Below, in pieces: positions 22,101 to 32,186 of a stretch of DNA of 64,000 nucleotides (its first letter is position 1; each line of letters starts with the position of its first letter). The DNA lies in NCBI RefSeq assembly GCF_035222485.1, contig NC_085923.1:1240001-1304000 (forward strand), written 5' to 3'. The translations under genes were made by a program, and so were the position numbers. The notes below the pieces were generated by a model. The model saw nothing but the letters and a program-made list of their open reading frames with translations. It did no database searches and was not told where the DNA came from. The stretch comes from Podospora pseudoanserina. Lineage: Eukaryota; Ascomycota; Sordariomycetes; Sordariales; Podosporaceae.

Positions 22101-23159
22101 CTTCTGGGGACCACAGGAATAACGCTTCGTTATAGTCCTCTACACAACCAGCGAGAAAGAGTTTCATATTTTCAACTTGCGGCTTCGAATTCTACCCCGA
22201 GACCGCCAGCTCTAGGGACCCTTCTTCGCATCTTCAGTTCCTCACAAGCTCTAACTCCATCTTCAAGTCTTCCTCTTCTTCTGATTTATTCCGGGTTCGA
22301 TTCTCTGAGCTTCGATCGCCAGCTCATACACTCTCTGTCTGCCTTTAAACCCCTGAGCAGATACAGCTCCGAGGTCCGCGTACCAATCTTTCATTCAACT
22401 TGGGCAGCTCGAGAATCAAGAACCACAACAGCCAGCTTTGATCACACCATCCTACAACTTCTGTTTCTCTTTTGAGTCTCTGAATTGATTCAAGTCAGTA
22501 GCTGAGCGTTCACTTCCTCCTGAGTTTGTTCCCGAATCGAATCAGACTTCACATCTTAACCACCAGTTCTCACAGCTGCTACTCACCTTTCGATTTCACG
22601 GGCCCTTTTGATTCTACAAGCAGATAAAGTCTCTACTCAGCCTTCAATACGATCCTGAGTTTGAATTACCCGAATCCAAGCACTCCGAAGAGCACGTTTC
22701 TCCAGCATCGGAAGCATTTCGACTCCGGTCTTGAGCAGTTGAACGACTAGGATCAAGAGAAGCCAGCAGCAAGGACGATAGGAGCAAGAACTTACGAGAC
22801 AATCAAACCAAAGATCTGAAGCTAAAGAGCCCAGTCCTCCACCCATCATCGACATCAGTTGGTGTGCTATTCCAACATCGATCTCAAGCAAGAACAACCC
22901 CCCAAAGAGATCAGCCATCAACCAGGAATCGGGTAAGCTTGAGCACCCAGCACTCCGCATTTCATCAACATTAGCCGGTGACAGCTGAGGCCAGTTCAAT
23001 ACTTAAAGTTCCTGTGCGTGCAGTGATTCGGATCTGATTTCATACACTTGTAAGCATCACAAGCAACTGGAGCTAACACAAAGTCCAACAACTTGAACCA
23101 AAAGAATGACAAACCAAGGGACACAGCGTGGCTAGAATCACGAGCCAGAGCAGTTTGAG
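22101..23159. promoter_or_regulatory. Probable promoter and long leader of the membrane-protein gene
   Basis: CT-rich in its first half (many TCTTC/CTTCT runs), then mixed. Long pyrimidine-rich leaders are common upstream of fungal genes. Short open frames on both strands look incidental. Confidence 0.4.
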
Positions 23160-24262
23160 ATGACAGATATGGGTCGAGACAGATCCGATACCCATGGGGG
23201 TATTGGAATGGCGATTGGCAGCCACACCAACCGCCCCGTCATCGGTAAGTTGATGCTACAAGCTCAGACTAAATAAAACGAGGCAAGTTGTTAACCAACT
23301 GAGAAGCCTCCCAAAATCTCCAAGCGCCCGGCACCGCTGCTGGTGGCAGCAGCCGCGCCCCGAGCCCACTCGAGAAGTTATGGGCTGGCCGCGCGCAGGC
23401 GACCCGTGCTGCTGCTGGTGGCGCCCCCCCCAGGGCTTCAGCACGCGGTGCTGCCGCGCGCTCCCTCGCCAGCGATGGAGACTTTGTCTCCATCAGCCTT
23501 GGCGATTCCCCCAGTGGGAGCCAAGGCCTGGCGGCTGGCCAGGACTTCCGGGAGGGTCCCAGCCTCCGCCACCCCAGCGGCATCATCGCCTTCGATGGGA
23601 GGCACACCCGGGACTTGCCAAAGGCAACCAGGGTGCTCTGGAAGGGCGCCATGCGCCAGAGCTGGGGACGGCTGGTTGGGTGTGGGATCGCGGCGTTGCT
23701 CCTCTTTGCCAATATCTTCATGAGCGTTGGCTTAGCTCTCTGCCAAGCCAAGGGCAAAAAGGGGGTGGAAACTGGTGTGTGGGTTTGGCTCTGGGGAAGT
23801 TTGGGACTCTTCCTTCTTGTGCTGTTCGTTTTCGGGTTTCTTTGGTGGCGTGACGGCAAAGCCGTCAACAAGCTGGCAGAGAACGAAGCCTGGATAGGTG
23901 GGAAGGCGACGGGGGGCGTGGGTGCCAGTCAGGCTCTCACACTTTCCACGCCAGCCGAGACCTCTGCGGCCGCGGCGGAGGCAGAGCGGGGGAAGGGGGC
24001 GGCTGTCGGGGCTGGCAAGCGCGAGGGCGAGGGCAGGGGCAAGGGCAAAGGCAAGGAGGTGGTCAAGTCTGTGCCGCGCCGGTCGCTTCTCGAACTTGAC
24101 TCGCTTGAGCATGGGAAGCCCGTGGAAAGCTCTGGTGAGGGAACCAGAGGCTTGGGTTGTCGTTCTGACACCCAGCACAGCATCTGGTCCGAGATGGGCA
24201 CAACAGTGCCACAGCCGTATAGCCCATTCGGAGTTCACTACCAGGAGCCAACACGGCGCTGA
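23160..24262 (+). CDS. Unknown fungal membrane protein with two transmembrane spans
   Basis: Not recognised as a named family. Exons 23160-23244 and 23304-24262 (59-bp intron, GTAAGT donor, AGACTAAAT branch-like site, CTGAG acceptor) give 347 residues. The N-terminal ~130 residues are Ala/Gly/Ser-rich and probably disordered, then come LPKATRVLWKGAMRQSWGR and two strongly hydrophobic spans (about 146-171 and 178-207) joined by a short CQAKGKKG loop, followed by a basic, low-complexity tail (GKREGEGRGKGKGKEVVK). No signal peptide. The spacing suggests a hairpin with both ends in the cytosol. A second splice form is possible: a 110-bp intron 24135-24244 (GTGAGG donor, CTGAC branch, TACCAG acceptor) would shift frame into a Lys/Asp-repeat tail ending at 24426. 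Confidence 0.62.
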
Positions 24263-24285
24263 CCTGCCCTCGTGGGAAAGGGGAG

Positions 24286-24351
24286 AAGAAGGACAAGAAG
24301 AAGGACAAGAAGAAGGACAAGAAGAAGGACAAGAAGAAGGACAAGAAGGAC
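24286..24351 (+). repeat. 12-bp minisatellite encoding KKDK in one frame
   Basis: About five copies of AAGAAGGACAAG follow the stop of the unknown membrane protein. In the frame offset from that gene the array reads as repeated Lys-Lys-Asp-Lys and runs on into an acidic stretch that closes at 24424-24426. It may be 3' untranslated or a real alternative C-terminus. Confidence 0.8.
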
Positions 24352-24639
24352 GACGAGCTTGGGATAGGAGAAGTTCAGGATGAAGAAGGGGACGCTGGGG
24401 CGTGGTGTCGAAACCCTCAACGCTGAGGCTGGCAGATGATTAGAATGGGACGGAAGATAACCCCCGGTGTTGAATTTGTGTTTGTTTACTTGGGATTGGA
24501 TCATGAAAGGGGGTGATGTAACATAATGTAAAGTAGCAGGCCAAAGCGCCTCGGTTGTTGATTTGTCTTGTCTTCCAATCTTGTGATTATTATGAACGCT
24601 TGCTATATATAGGCCATCCGAGATCTTCGAGTATAACTA

Positions 24640-26280
24640 TCAGATAGCTCGCGCCATCCGAGCTCTATTCTCTCTATACCTCTTCTCCTTCCCAGCTGTC
24701 TTCCTTCTCTTTTTCCAAGATCTGTTGAGGTCACCACGATTTTCCCAGAACCATTTTTGAAAATCACTGGCAGGCTTGTCGCCTTCCGGTACACCCGACC
24801 GATTAGTGGATGCACCGGGCTGCTCGTTGCCTTCACGGAGAGAGTCCTCATGACCACCATCGTCCTCCATATCCTCATCATCGTCATCCCATGGCTTAAA
24901 CCGACCGCCTGTTGGGTGTGCCGTATCTGGAGTAGGCGCTGCGCTGCGGATGCCCCTAATCTCGAAGTCTTGGCGTGTAAAAGGAGTCATGGGGATCTGG
25001 AGCCCATCTGCAGCTGCACCAGCATCCTCATTGTCATTGTCCCCATCGCCACCGCCAAAGAAGCTGAAGCCCTTTGACTCGGTTCCCCCCTCGGCTGTCT
25101 CACCGTCGGTATGCTGAGAACGCTTGTACAATGCTTCCAGAGGGTGTATTGTCTTGGGCTCGCTCGGGGTAGCAGGGGGGATTTTGATAGCCAAGCTCTT
25201 GACCGAACTTGACGATTTAGGTCTAGAAAGCTCAGGGCTGAGTGTTGATGGTAAGGGTGAACTGTTGTGTTGTGGTGTTGGGCTAGGTTTTGGTTGCGTT
25301 TTGTGGTTGGGGGTTGATGCTGCTTTTGTGGGCGAAGAGGGGCTGTCAGACTCGCTGTCGCTGTCTGACTCCTCACCACTCCTACTGTCGTTGCTGCTCG
25401 ACTCGCTCTTACTCTCGCTCTGCTCCACCTTCTTAGGAGCTGAGATCCTGAATGTTGGAGGGGGCGGGGTCACGGTCACAGCCTCAACCACATTGCCGTC
25501 CTCGTCCACCCATCCCTTACCCTCGGCAAACTCCAAAGGTGGTTTTGAAGGGCCGGATGACACTGTCGTCTTGAGAAAGTTCGGGAATTTCGTTGTATTT
25601 TCGAACTCGTGAACAACTACTTCGCGAAATTTGCCCTTCTTCTTCCTCTTGGATCCGGTGTCGTCTTCAGCCGATGGTACGGCATTCGCAGGCAGGATCG
25701 TCTTGACCAGACATTCGGCATGATCCGTGTATTTTGATCGCTCCTGTTTCTTCTTTTTGTCCTTGCTGTCCTTCTTGTCCTTCTTCGACCTCTTTTCCTT
25801 GGGCTCGTCGGCAGTGGTCCATCCCCTCTTGACCTTCCTGTCGTTGTCGAAAACAATGCCGCTGATTTCGTCATTGTCGCGCTTTCTCTTTTTGGAATTG
25901 TCTTTTGCTGGGTGCGCGTCGTCCTTGACCCTCTTGTCCTTCTGTTCTTTGGCCATTGCCTCGTCGCCGAGAGGTTCTGGGATCCTGGAGGGCTTTGCAC
26001 GCTCGATGCGAATCTTGACGCCCCGCAGAATCGAGCCGTTGAGTTTCTTCCTGAGTTTGTCGGCGTCTTCGCTTGGCAGCTCCAGATAACCGTACCGCTT
26101 GTCGGGAAAAGTGTCGAGGGTGTGGTAGGAGATGTTGCGTGCCTTTGGAAGGAGCGCTGACGAGAGGAATACTTTCAGCAGGTCGGCGTCCAGCGGCGTA
26201 ACGTGTAACCGTACATACGGTGGCGCCTGGTCGAGGGCTGGCTGAGTTGATGGTGTTTGTGAGCCACCGATTGCTGTCAT
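24640..26280 (-). CDS. RRM protein of the Nop8/NOL8 type
   Basis: Intronless gene for 546 residues. An N-terminal RRM (about 22-96) has an RNP2-like strand VRLHVTPL and an RNP1-like KRYGYLELP, ending at LRGVKIRIERAKP. The rest is highly charged and low in complexity: several bipartite nuclear signals (KDNSKKRKRDND, KRSKKDKKDSKDKKKKQ), a Ser/Asp-rich acidic run (SESDSDSESDSPSS) and a conserved-looking basic C-terminus (WFWENRGDLNRSWKKRRKT) typical of Nop8/NOL8 proteins, which act in 60S ribosome assembly in the nucleolus. The assignment rests on domain order and the C-terminal WFWENR-type motif. A general SR-like RNA-binding protein is the alternative. Confidence 0.7.
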   Translation of the reverse strand: MTAIGGSQTPSTQPALDQAPPYVRLHVTPLDADLLKVFLSSALLPKARNISYHTLDTFPDKRYGYLELPSEDADKLRKKLNGSILRGVKIRIERAKPSRIPEPLGDEAMAKEQKDKRVKDDAHPAKDNSKKRKRDNDEISGIVFDNDRKVKRGWTTADEPKEKRSKKDKKDSKDKKKKQERSKYTDHAECLVKTILPANAVPSAEDDTGSKRKKKGKFREVVVHEFENTTKFPNFLKTTVSSGPSKPPLEFAEGKGWVDEDGNVVEAVTVTPPPPTFRISAPKKVEQSESKSESSSNDSRSGEESDSDSESDSPSSPTKAASTPNHKTQPKPSPTPQHNSSPLPSTLSPELSRPKSSSSVKSLAIKIPPATPSEPKTIHPLEALYKRSQHTDGETAEGGTESKGFSFFGGGDGDNDNEDAGAAADGLQIPMTPFTRQDFEIRGIRSAAPTPDTAHPTGGRFKPWDDDDEDMEDDGGHEDSLREGNEQPGASTNRSGVPEGDKPASDFQKWFWENRGDLNRSWKKRRKTAGKEKRYRENRARMARAI

Positions 26281-26985
26281 GGCCGTCGGATGTCCAAAGC
26301 CCGAGTACTGGGAGGGAGGTCGTCGAACTATGGCGGTTGGGCAAAAAAAGGACGGGAATGCGCTCGGTTTGCGAATGCGCAGAGAGCAACCTCTCTCTCA
26401 ATCTTTCTCTTGCCCAAAAATAATTCAATGGATCTGCAGTTCACCGCTTTGAGAGACCCACAGCTGCCAACCAGCTGTGGTGGCTTGGCACTGGCTCACA
26501 CCAGCAATATCCTTTTTCAGACATCTCTCAGCGAGCCACAGCTTCCAAATAATGCCTGTGTACCAACTGCCCTTTCCACCGGAGACAATGATGCGAGACC
26601 GTGATCTCCAAAAGGAGGAGGCACGAAGGTGACAATAAACGTCATGACACTCATGAAATCAAATACTAGGAAGGAGGGCAACGGGACCCAACATGTCTAC
26701 TTTAAATATCCCTTTCCTCCAGGCCCCAAACTCCCACTCTTCTCGTCTCCCAAGCATACTTCCAAATTTTGGACCAGCTATTCTCAAGCAATAAGATCAG
26801 TAATACACACACACTCTTACGCTGACTTCTCGATTCGGCACCATCGCCCTCAACATCCTCACATTCTGCGTTCCTACACTCATTCCCCTACCGCCCTCAC
26901 AGTCTCTTGCCCTCGGCAGAAGGAGACTGTCTCGCCCCCAACCGTCGATTACTCAAGTCTTCACCGTCACCGGCCATCAAGTACC
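26281..26985. promoter_or_regulatory. Divergent promoter of the Nop8-like gene and the small 93-residue gene
   Basis: 705 bases between divergent starts. A TATA-like TTTAAATA lies at about 26702-26709, 277 bases before the small gene's ATG, followed by a pyrimidine-rich leader (CCTTTCCTCC, CTCTTCTCGTCTCCC). An open frame joins this leader to the gene but is not protein-like. Confidence 0.4.
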
Positions 26986-27267
26986 ATGGATCAGTCCTAC
27001 GCTGCTGCTTGCTCCAAAAGCCCCTCAGCCTGTTCCGATGGCGACAAGGTTAAGAAGGCCGACGATGCCTCTAGCTACAGCTGCCCGTCCACTACCAATG
27101 CCCCTGTCAACACCGAATGTGATGTCTCGTCGCCCCCAGGCGTGAATCAAGACCGGACTCTCAGTGTTGCCACCGAAGACTCTCGCCGTACCAGCACCGG
27201 CGATGTCGATGAGCCGACCAAACCTGCTTGCGAGAAGAAGGCTGCGTGTGATGCCGAGACTGCGTGA
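26986..27267 (+). CDS. Small unknown protein, 93 residues, Cys-containing
   Basis: Not recognised. The ATG at 26986 (MDQSYAAACSKSPSACSDGD) is preferred over upstream in-frame starts because the upstream translation is leader-like, rich in His, Pro and Ser. The protein is hydrophilic, without a membrane span or signal peptide, with six cysteines and a basic/acidic mix ending TKPACEKKAACDAETA. The TGA stop at 27265-27267 is followed in the same frame by 25 more sense codons, including four DDxP repeats, before a second TGA at 27343-27345. So the protein may be longer by readthrough, or the first stop may be a recent mutation. It has the look of a highly expressed, fast-evolving small fungal protein. 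Confidence 0.55.
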   Translation: MDQSYAAACSKSPSACSDGDKVKKADDASSYSCPSTTNAPVNTECDVSSPPGVNQDRTLSVATEDSRRTSTGDVDEPTKPACEKKAACDAETA

Positions 27268-27285
27268 CAGAAGGAGAGTTCACCC

Positions 27286-27333
27286 GATGATAAACCTGAT
27301 GATAAGCCCGATGATGGGCCTGATGATGTGCCC
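27286..27333 (+). repeat. Four 12-bp repeats encoding DDKP/DDGP/DDVP
   Basis: GATGATAAACCT, GATGATAAGCCC, GATGATGGGCCT and GATGATGTGCCC follow each other exactly, in frame with the preceding small gene but beyond its stop codon. Third-position changes keep the amino acids (AAA/AAG, CCT/CCC), which hints at past coding. Confidence 0.8.
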
Positions 27334-27345
27334 CATTGCCTTTGA

Positions 27346-27861
27346 GGAGCAATTTGAGCATTTTGCATTGATAATTGGACCGGTGGTTAAAGATTTTGTA
27401 TCCTGAGGGGGGAATCTGTGGTGGCGTGGTACTGCTTTAGAACGCTGATGACTAGGAGTAGCACCTGTTGGAGGCATTGATGGTTATTGGCATTCTGGCC
27501 GCTAGAGTATTGTTAAACTAGATGAGTTCCGTCGTTAAAATTCTAAGTTTCAATATCGAAGGTCCGATGCCTGTCTTTTGACTCCCTATGTTGGTAAATA
27601 CCTGTGAGTATAGAGAACGAAATCTGTAGCCAAAAAAGTATATTTGTCATGACACACGTGATTATTTATCATACAACAACAGAAGACGAATGTTTTCTAC
27701 ATGCAGGAGAAGGGAGTGGAAACAATGCAAACCTCGAAAGGGAAAAAGACAGATTGACGAACCCTGTTCCGTTGTCCCTTTGCGCCGCCCAGTGTAACGC
27801 CCAGTTCCGACCTGCCAATCTCTGACCGGACACTCTATCCAAGAGGAGTACGGCCAATGCA
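27346..27861. other. Convergent 3' region
   Basis: 516 bases between the small protein gene and the heme lyase stop codon. Nothing beyond presumed 3' untranslated sequence. Confidence 0.45.
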
Positions 27862-29033
27862 TTACAACCGTGCGTTCTTCTTTTCTTCCCTAACCTCGGA
27901 CCCGGAGGCCTTCCACCAGACGTCACCGCCCCAACGCATGAGGCGCTCCACAGCTGCTGTTGGGGTTACGGCAGGCCGAACGTCCAGATAGAAGACAGGC
28001 TCACCTGTGGGCTCTGGTGGCCCCGAGTAGAAGTCAATGACATACCTGACCTCCTTCTGCTGCCCGTTCACATTGCGCGAAACGAACCAATCATGGCGAT
28101 CAAAGGGAGGCTCGGTGCTGGAAAAAGACGAAAGATGTTAGTGAACCTGCTATGACAATTCACAGACCGATCGAAGAGCGCAAAACGTACCCAAACTTGG
28201 AAGGATACACCCGTCCCAACATCTGCAGAATAGCCGCCTTGGGCGTCATCTCCTTGGGCCTCCCCTGGAACCTGATCAGGGTAGGTTGTTCCCGTCCGCC
28301 CTCCTGAGCCTCCAAGCGCCTCAGTTCGATGTCGGCATTGTCCTCCCCACGCTTGCTGACCTCCCAACCGCGCAGCAAGCCCTTGCCGAACCGGCGCTCC
28401 CACTCCACAATCTCCCCCCACGCACCCTCGTTGAGAAAGTTGTGAACCGCAACCATGCTCTCGACGGCCGTCACGTCGGTGTCTGTGTAACCCTTGCGTA
28501 GCAAAGCATTGTACATCTGCTGGGGGGAAGGGTATTCCCAGTTTCCGTCTCCAGTACCCTTGGGAATGGATGATTCGTCTCTGGATGTTGGGAGCGCATG
28601 AGTCTGGTTCGGGGCTCTCTCCTGCGAGATAGAGTGGAACATGTAGTTTAGGGGATTCAATTTCGAGAGAAACGACTGTTGGTTATCGGCTGTGGGCTCA
28701 GGGGCGCTACCGTGAGGAACCGGGCATGATGATAACGCCGCATCTGCGGAAGGGTTACTGTGCGGGACGGGGCATCCAGAAGCGGGCGGCGTGGGAGCAG
28801 GAGCGGCGGCGGGGGTTGGAGCAGCGGAGGCGAAGGTATCAACGGTCTTCTTGTTGTGCATAGGGCATCCAGGCTCAAAATGCTGTCAGATACGACCTGC
28901 GGTGCAGAAAAGGGGGAAATGTAACTCGTGAGCTACTTACAGGAGGGGCAGCATCGCCGCCGCTCTGAGGATGGTTGAGAGGCTTCGAAACCGCCGGAGC
29001 GGCAGGCGTGGCATCGGCCCAAAACCAACCCAT
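27862..29033 (-). CDS. Holocytochrome c synthase (cytochrome c heme lyase)
   Basis: Attaches heme covalently to cytochrome c (or c1) in the mitochondrial intermembrane space. Exons 29033-28941, 28882-28191 and 28117-27862 give 346 residues. The N-terminus [13 protein letters not shown] is typical of the fungal proteins. Three CP motifs of the heme-regulatory type lie at Cys37 (GCPMH), Cys68 (GCPVPH) and Cys84 (SCPVPH). The core has [25 protein letters not shown], the heme-ligand region [15 protein letters not shown] (His178 probably equivalent to human HCCS His154), [11 protein letters not shown] and the C-terminal [10 protein letters not shown] and DVRPAVTP. Introns 58 and 73 bp. The cyc3 (cytochrome c) and cyt2 (c1) forms cannot be told apart by eye. 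Confidence 0.94.
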
Positions 29034-29331
29034 GGTAACTGGTTGTATGTGGTGCTTTATCGGAAAATCTACTGGTCGATCCAAGGTCAATGTGGACTGG
29101 CAAACCGACGAAGATCGTGCGAGCAAGTCTTGGATTCAAGCACTGATTAGATTTCTCGGATGGAGATAAGGGAAAAAACGGCCCCAATTTTCGGCCTAGG
29201 CTGTTGAAGAGAAAAAAGCCCACCAAGGATGACGCGCATTTTACAGATCTTTCGGTCCCGCGCTGCCAAGACCCATCTCTCCACTGCCGCCGGCCCCACA
29301 GGCGATCGTTCCATCGCGCCCCACGTTGCGG

Positions 29332-29516
29332 ACAAAATACCTGGCACTGCGAAACACTGAACCAGGCCTCGAAACATAGCTAATAGGCCTTAAAAGATAA
29401 TCAACAGGCTTTAAACATAGTAAAGAGGTTTAAGATTAGTCAAGAGGCCTTGAAAATGATCAAAAAGCCTAAAGAATCGTTAAAAGGCCTGTTTTTAAAG
29501 ATACCAGTTATTCTGT
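29332..29516. repeat. MITE-like element B with ~20-bp internal tandem units
   Basis: The ends are inverted: ACAAAATACCTGGCA at 29332 and, on the other strand from 29516, ACAGAATAACTGGTA. Inside, from about 29364 to 29484, six degenerate 19-21-bp units start AGGCCT or AGGTTT and read like AGGCCTTAAAAGATAATCAAC. The decay is mostly of C/T and G/A type. The terminal sequence and the internal units resemble element A at 32187. No target duplication was identified. Confidence 0.5.
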
Positions 29517-29676
29517 TTGCAACGTCGTCCGCTTCACCAACCACAGTGTCACGATTGCAGAAAGCATATCCGGGTCCACAGTAGAGTACAATATGTATTA
29601 GGAGTTGTGTATAAATCATGGCAGAATCGTACGATGCTGTTCCGGTGTGAAAAAGGGCATCTTTTGCTGGTTTGCC

Positions 29677-31917
29677 CTAGACATTGGGTGACAAAAGGTC
29701 ATATTTGACACATCGTTCAACCTACGGATACCGGGGCTGTTAGTACTACGTCACACTGATCAAGCAGTGGAACGAAACTCACATCTTCAATACTGGCCTG
29801 CATAAACCTTCTTGTTTCCAGGCCCACCCATACCATCAACATGGAGAAGTCGCCTTCCTTTACCATATCCTTCCCGCTCTGAGCACCCAACTGTCTCAAG
29901 ATGGGAAGCGAGCTGCTCAGCAGGTCAACATCGGGGTTGAGGCTCCGACCAATACCCTCGAGCAGCAGTATACTAATGACGACATTGACAAAGTCTCCCT
30001 CTAGGCGGACATGATGCTGCCGCACCATGTTCAGGACTTCTTGCAGGATATCACCAATCTTGACGTTTCCCAGAGCCAAAGTACGGCTCTTGACACCAAG
30101 TACCAAGTGTTGCATCTTCAGCGCAAACACCTCCTTGTCCAAAACGGCATCTGGCTGCCGACACCGCTCGCACATCAAGTGGCCAGCCTTGTAGCCATCG
30201 AATTCAGCAACGGCGCGGAACAGGTCCAGGAAGTTGCGTCGGTTCGTCTCGTTGAGCTCCGTCACTAGGCCCGTATCGATAAATATCAGGTGCGGCCGGA
30301 AACCCTCTCTGTCCATCTTGCTTAGTTCTGCTACCCATTGCTCCTTGTTGTTTCGGAATGGACGCAGGCGAGCCAGGACCTGCTCTGTCACGTCCCCTTC
30401 AGATTGAGGTTCATGGCTATCGTGCATCTGGCGCAAACGTAGGCTCGGCCGCTCCGTCTCGTAGAAGCGCACCATGATGTTTCCAGGGTGCAAGTCAGCG
30501 TGGACAAAGTTGTCCAACAGCAGCATCCGCAGGAAAGCGTCGAGGCCTTCCGAGGCGATGGCTTGCTGGAAAACCCCGCCACCATTCGCCATAAAGTCAG
30601 CCAAGGGGATACCATGCGCAAACTCCTCGATCAGCACATTTCTGGTGCAGAATTCGGCATATGGGAACGGGAAAGAGGCCGTCGTCCTCTCTTTGAAATT
30701 CTTGCGAAATCTGGAAAGGTTGGCAGCCTCGATGCGCAAATCTAACTGTAGCTTCATCATCTCCCCAAACTGGTCCACCTCGTCGGGAAGCGAGAGCCAC
30801 TCAATGGTGGGTATTGAGTTCAAAATGGTGGCGAAAAACCACATGATGCGTAGGTCCCGCCGGACAGTTCGTTCGACTCCGGGATGTAGGACTTTGACGG
30901 CCACATAAGACGAAGGAACCCGTTTTGGCGATAACTTGAGAACGCTTTCTACATTCTTGTAGACGTGCCGGCGGAGGTCTTCAGGAGTGTCCCCTTCATC
31001 CACATCGACAGGGACAGTAAGGCCAGGCTTTAGCTTGGCCCTGTACACCTGCGCAATTGCACCAACACCGAGAGGCTTGTCGTCGAACTCTTCAAAAATC
31101 TCCTCAAATTCGCAGCCACCGAAAGCAGCTCGAACAATTTGTTTGGTAGCATGGAAGGAATGGGCTGGCGCATCCGCGTGGAGTTTCGACATGATCGCAC
31201 ACAGTTCGTCGGGGAAGACATCAGACCTGGAAGCAGCCCATTGCCCAAGCTATCCAGAGCTGTCAGTGGTAGATCTCAGACTATGGACTTCAGAAAGAAT
31301 GGCAAGAGACCAGGACTCAAACCTACCTTGATGAAGGCTGGGCCTGCCCATTCCATAGCCTGCACCAGAAATCCGTACCACCAAAGCGTACCTGTCCGTT
31401 CATTGTCACGATCGGCCCGTCGGTTGCCAATCCAGATCGCTGGCACAGTCAAAATGACTGGAACAAAGATAGTAACAAGCTGAAGGAAGCGGAAGCCGGT
31501 GCAAATTGGCTCCCATATATATAGATCGAGGAACAACACAATCTGGTGTCGCATACGCGTTAGTCCAGTGTCGCTGTCCGAGATCTTCTTCTTGATTTCA
31601 TCACGAGAGACCTCGAGCATGCGCTTTTCTCCGGTATCCCGCGGTCCTTCGTTGTCCTTCTCTGACAATTCGACAAATGCTGCAGCGGCCAAGCCGCTGG
31701 CACCAGCTGAAGCTAGCTTTGGAGAGTGAGGACGTTGTCGCCATGAACGATGACGGTATTGTCCCAGACGTAATGGGGACTGTGTATGCGAAGAAAATGT
31801 ACGGGAAGGTGGGTGTGATGATCGTATACAGCCGTGCAGAAGATTAGAAGGACAGCCGGCACATCTTAAAGCCTCCGCGCGGCGGGAAAGGCGGCCAAGG
31901 GTGAGAAGCACACTCAT
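29677..31917 (-). CDS. Mitochondrial UbiB/ABC1-family atypical kinase (ADCK2/Cqd1-like)
   Basis: Exons 31917-31327, 31249-29783 and 29721-29677 give 700 residues; introns 77 and 61 bp, the last with a GTACTAAC branch. The Arg/Ser-rich N-terminus (MSVLLTLGRLSRRAEALRC) looks like a mitochondrial presequence, and a hydrophobic span lies near 145-160 (FLQLVTIFVPVILTVPAIWI). The UbiB hallmarks are visible: the KxGQ motif across the first splice junction (AFIKLGQWAASRSDVFP), the Ala/Gly-rich nucleotide loop (GVGAIAQVYRA), VAVKVLHPGVE with the lysine, HADLHPGNIMV, and FIDTGL in place of DFG. Its divergence from Coq8 and the WAASR context favour the ADCK2/Cqd1 branch, linked in yeast to coenzyme Q distribution and mitochondrial lipid balance. 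The short third exon was placed by splice signals. Confidence 0.86.
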
Positions 31918-32186
31918 GTCGTCACAAAGCCGCCGAGAGAAAACAGATTGGTGTCGAGCAGGTCGCCAAGAGCATGGTCATACCGTCTTCGTCGCAACTG
32001 AAAGGGCACTGTTATTCCTGGCGACATGGACGCGCATAGAGGTTTCGAGACCTTTGGCGGCTTCGAGGAGCTGGGACGGAAGATGCAGGACCAGCTGTGA
32101 CGTCGTTGACCCGCGCACAGACAGGGGACGCAAAGGGTTCCCGAGGATCCCGATCCACAAGCGGGACCCGACATTTGCACCCTTAA

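Noticed and set aside
22250-22320. T-loop-like GGTTCGATTC near 22288, as a possible tRNA gene
   Set aside because: No matching A-box, anticodon arm or acceptor stem at the right distances.
21936-22475. 179-codon open frame over the tandem repeats
   Set aside because: Ser/His/Pro-rich with repeats kept open by the 30-bp period; no family, splice or signal features. Kept as repeats only.
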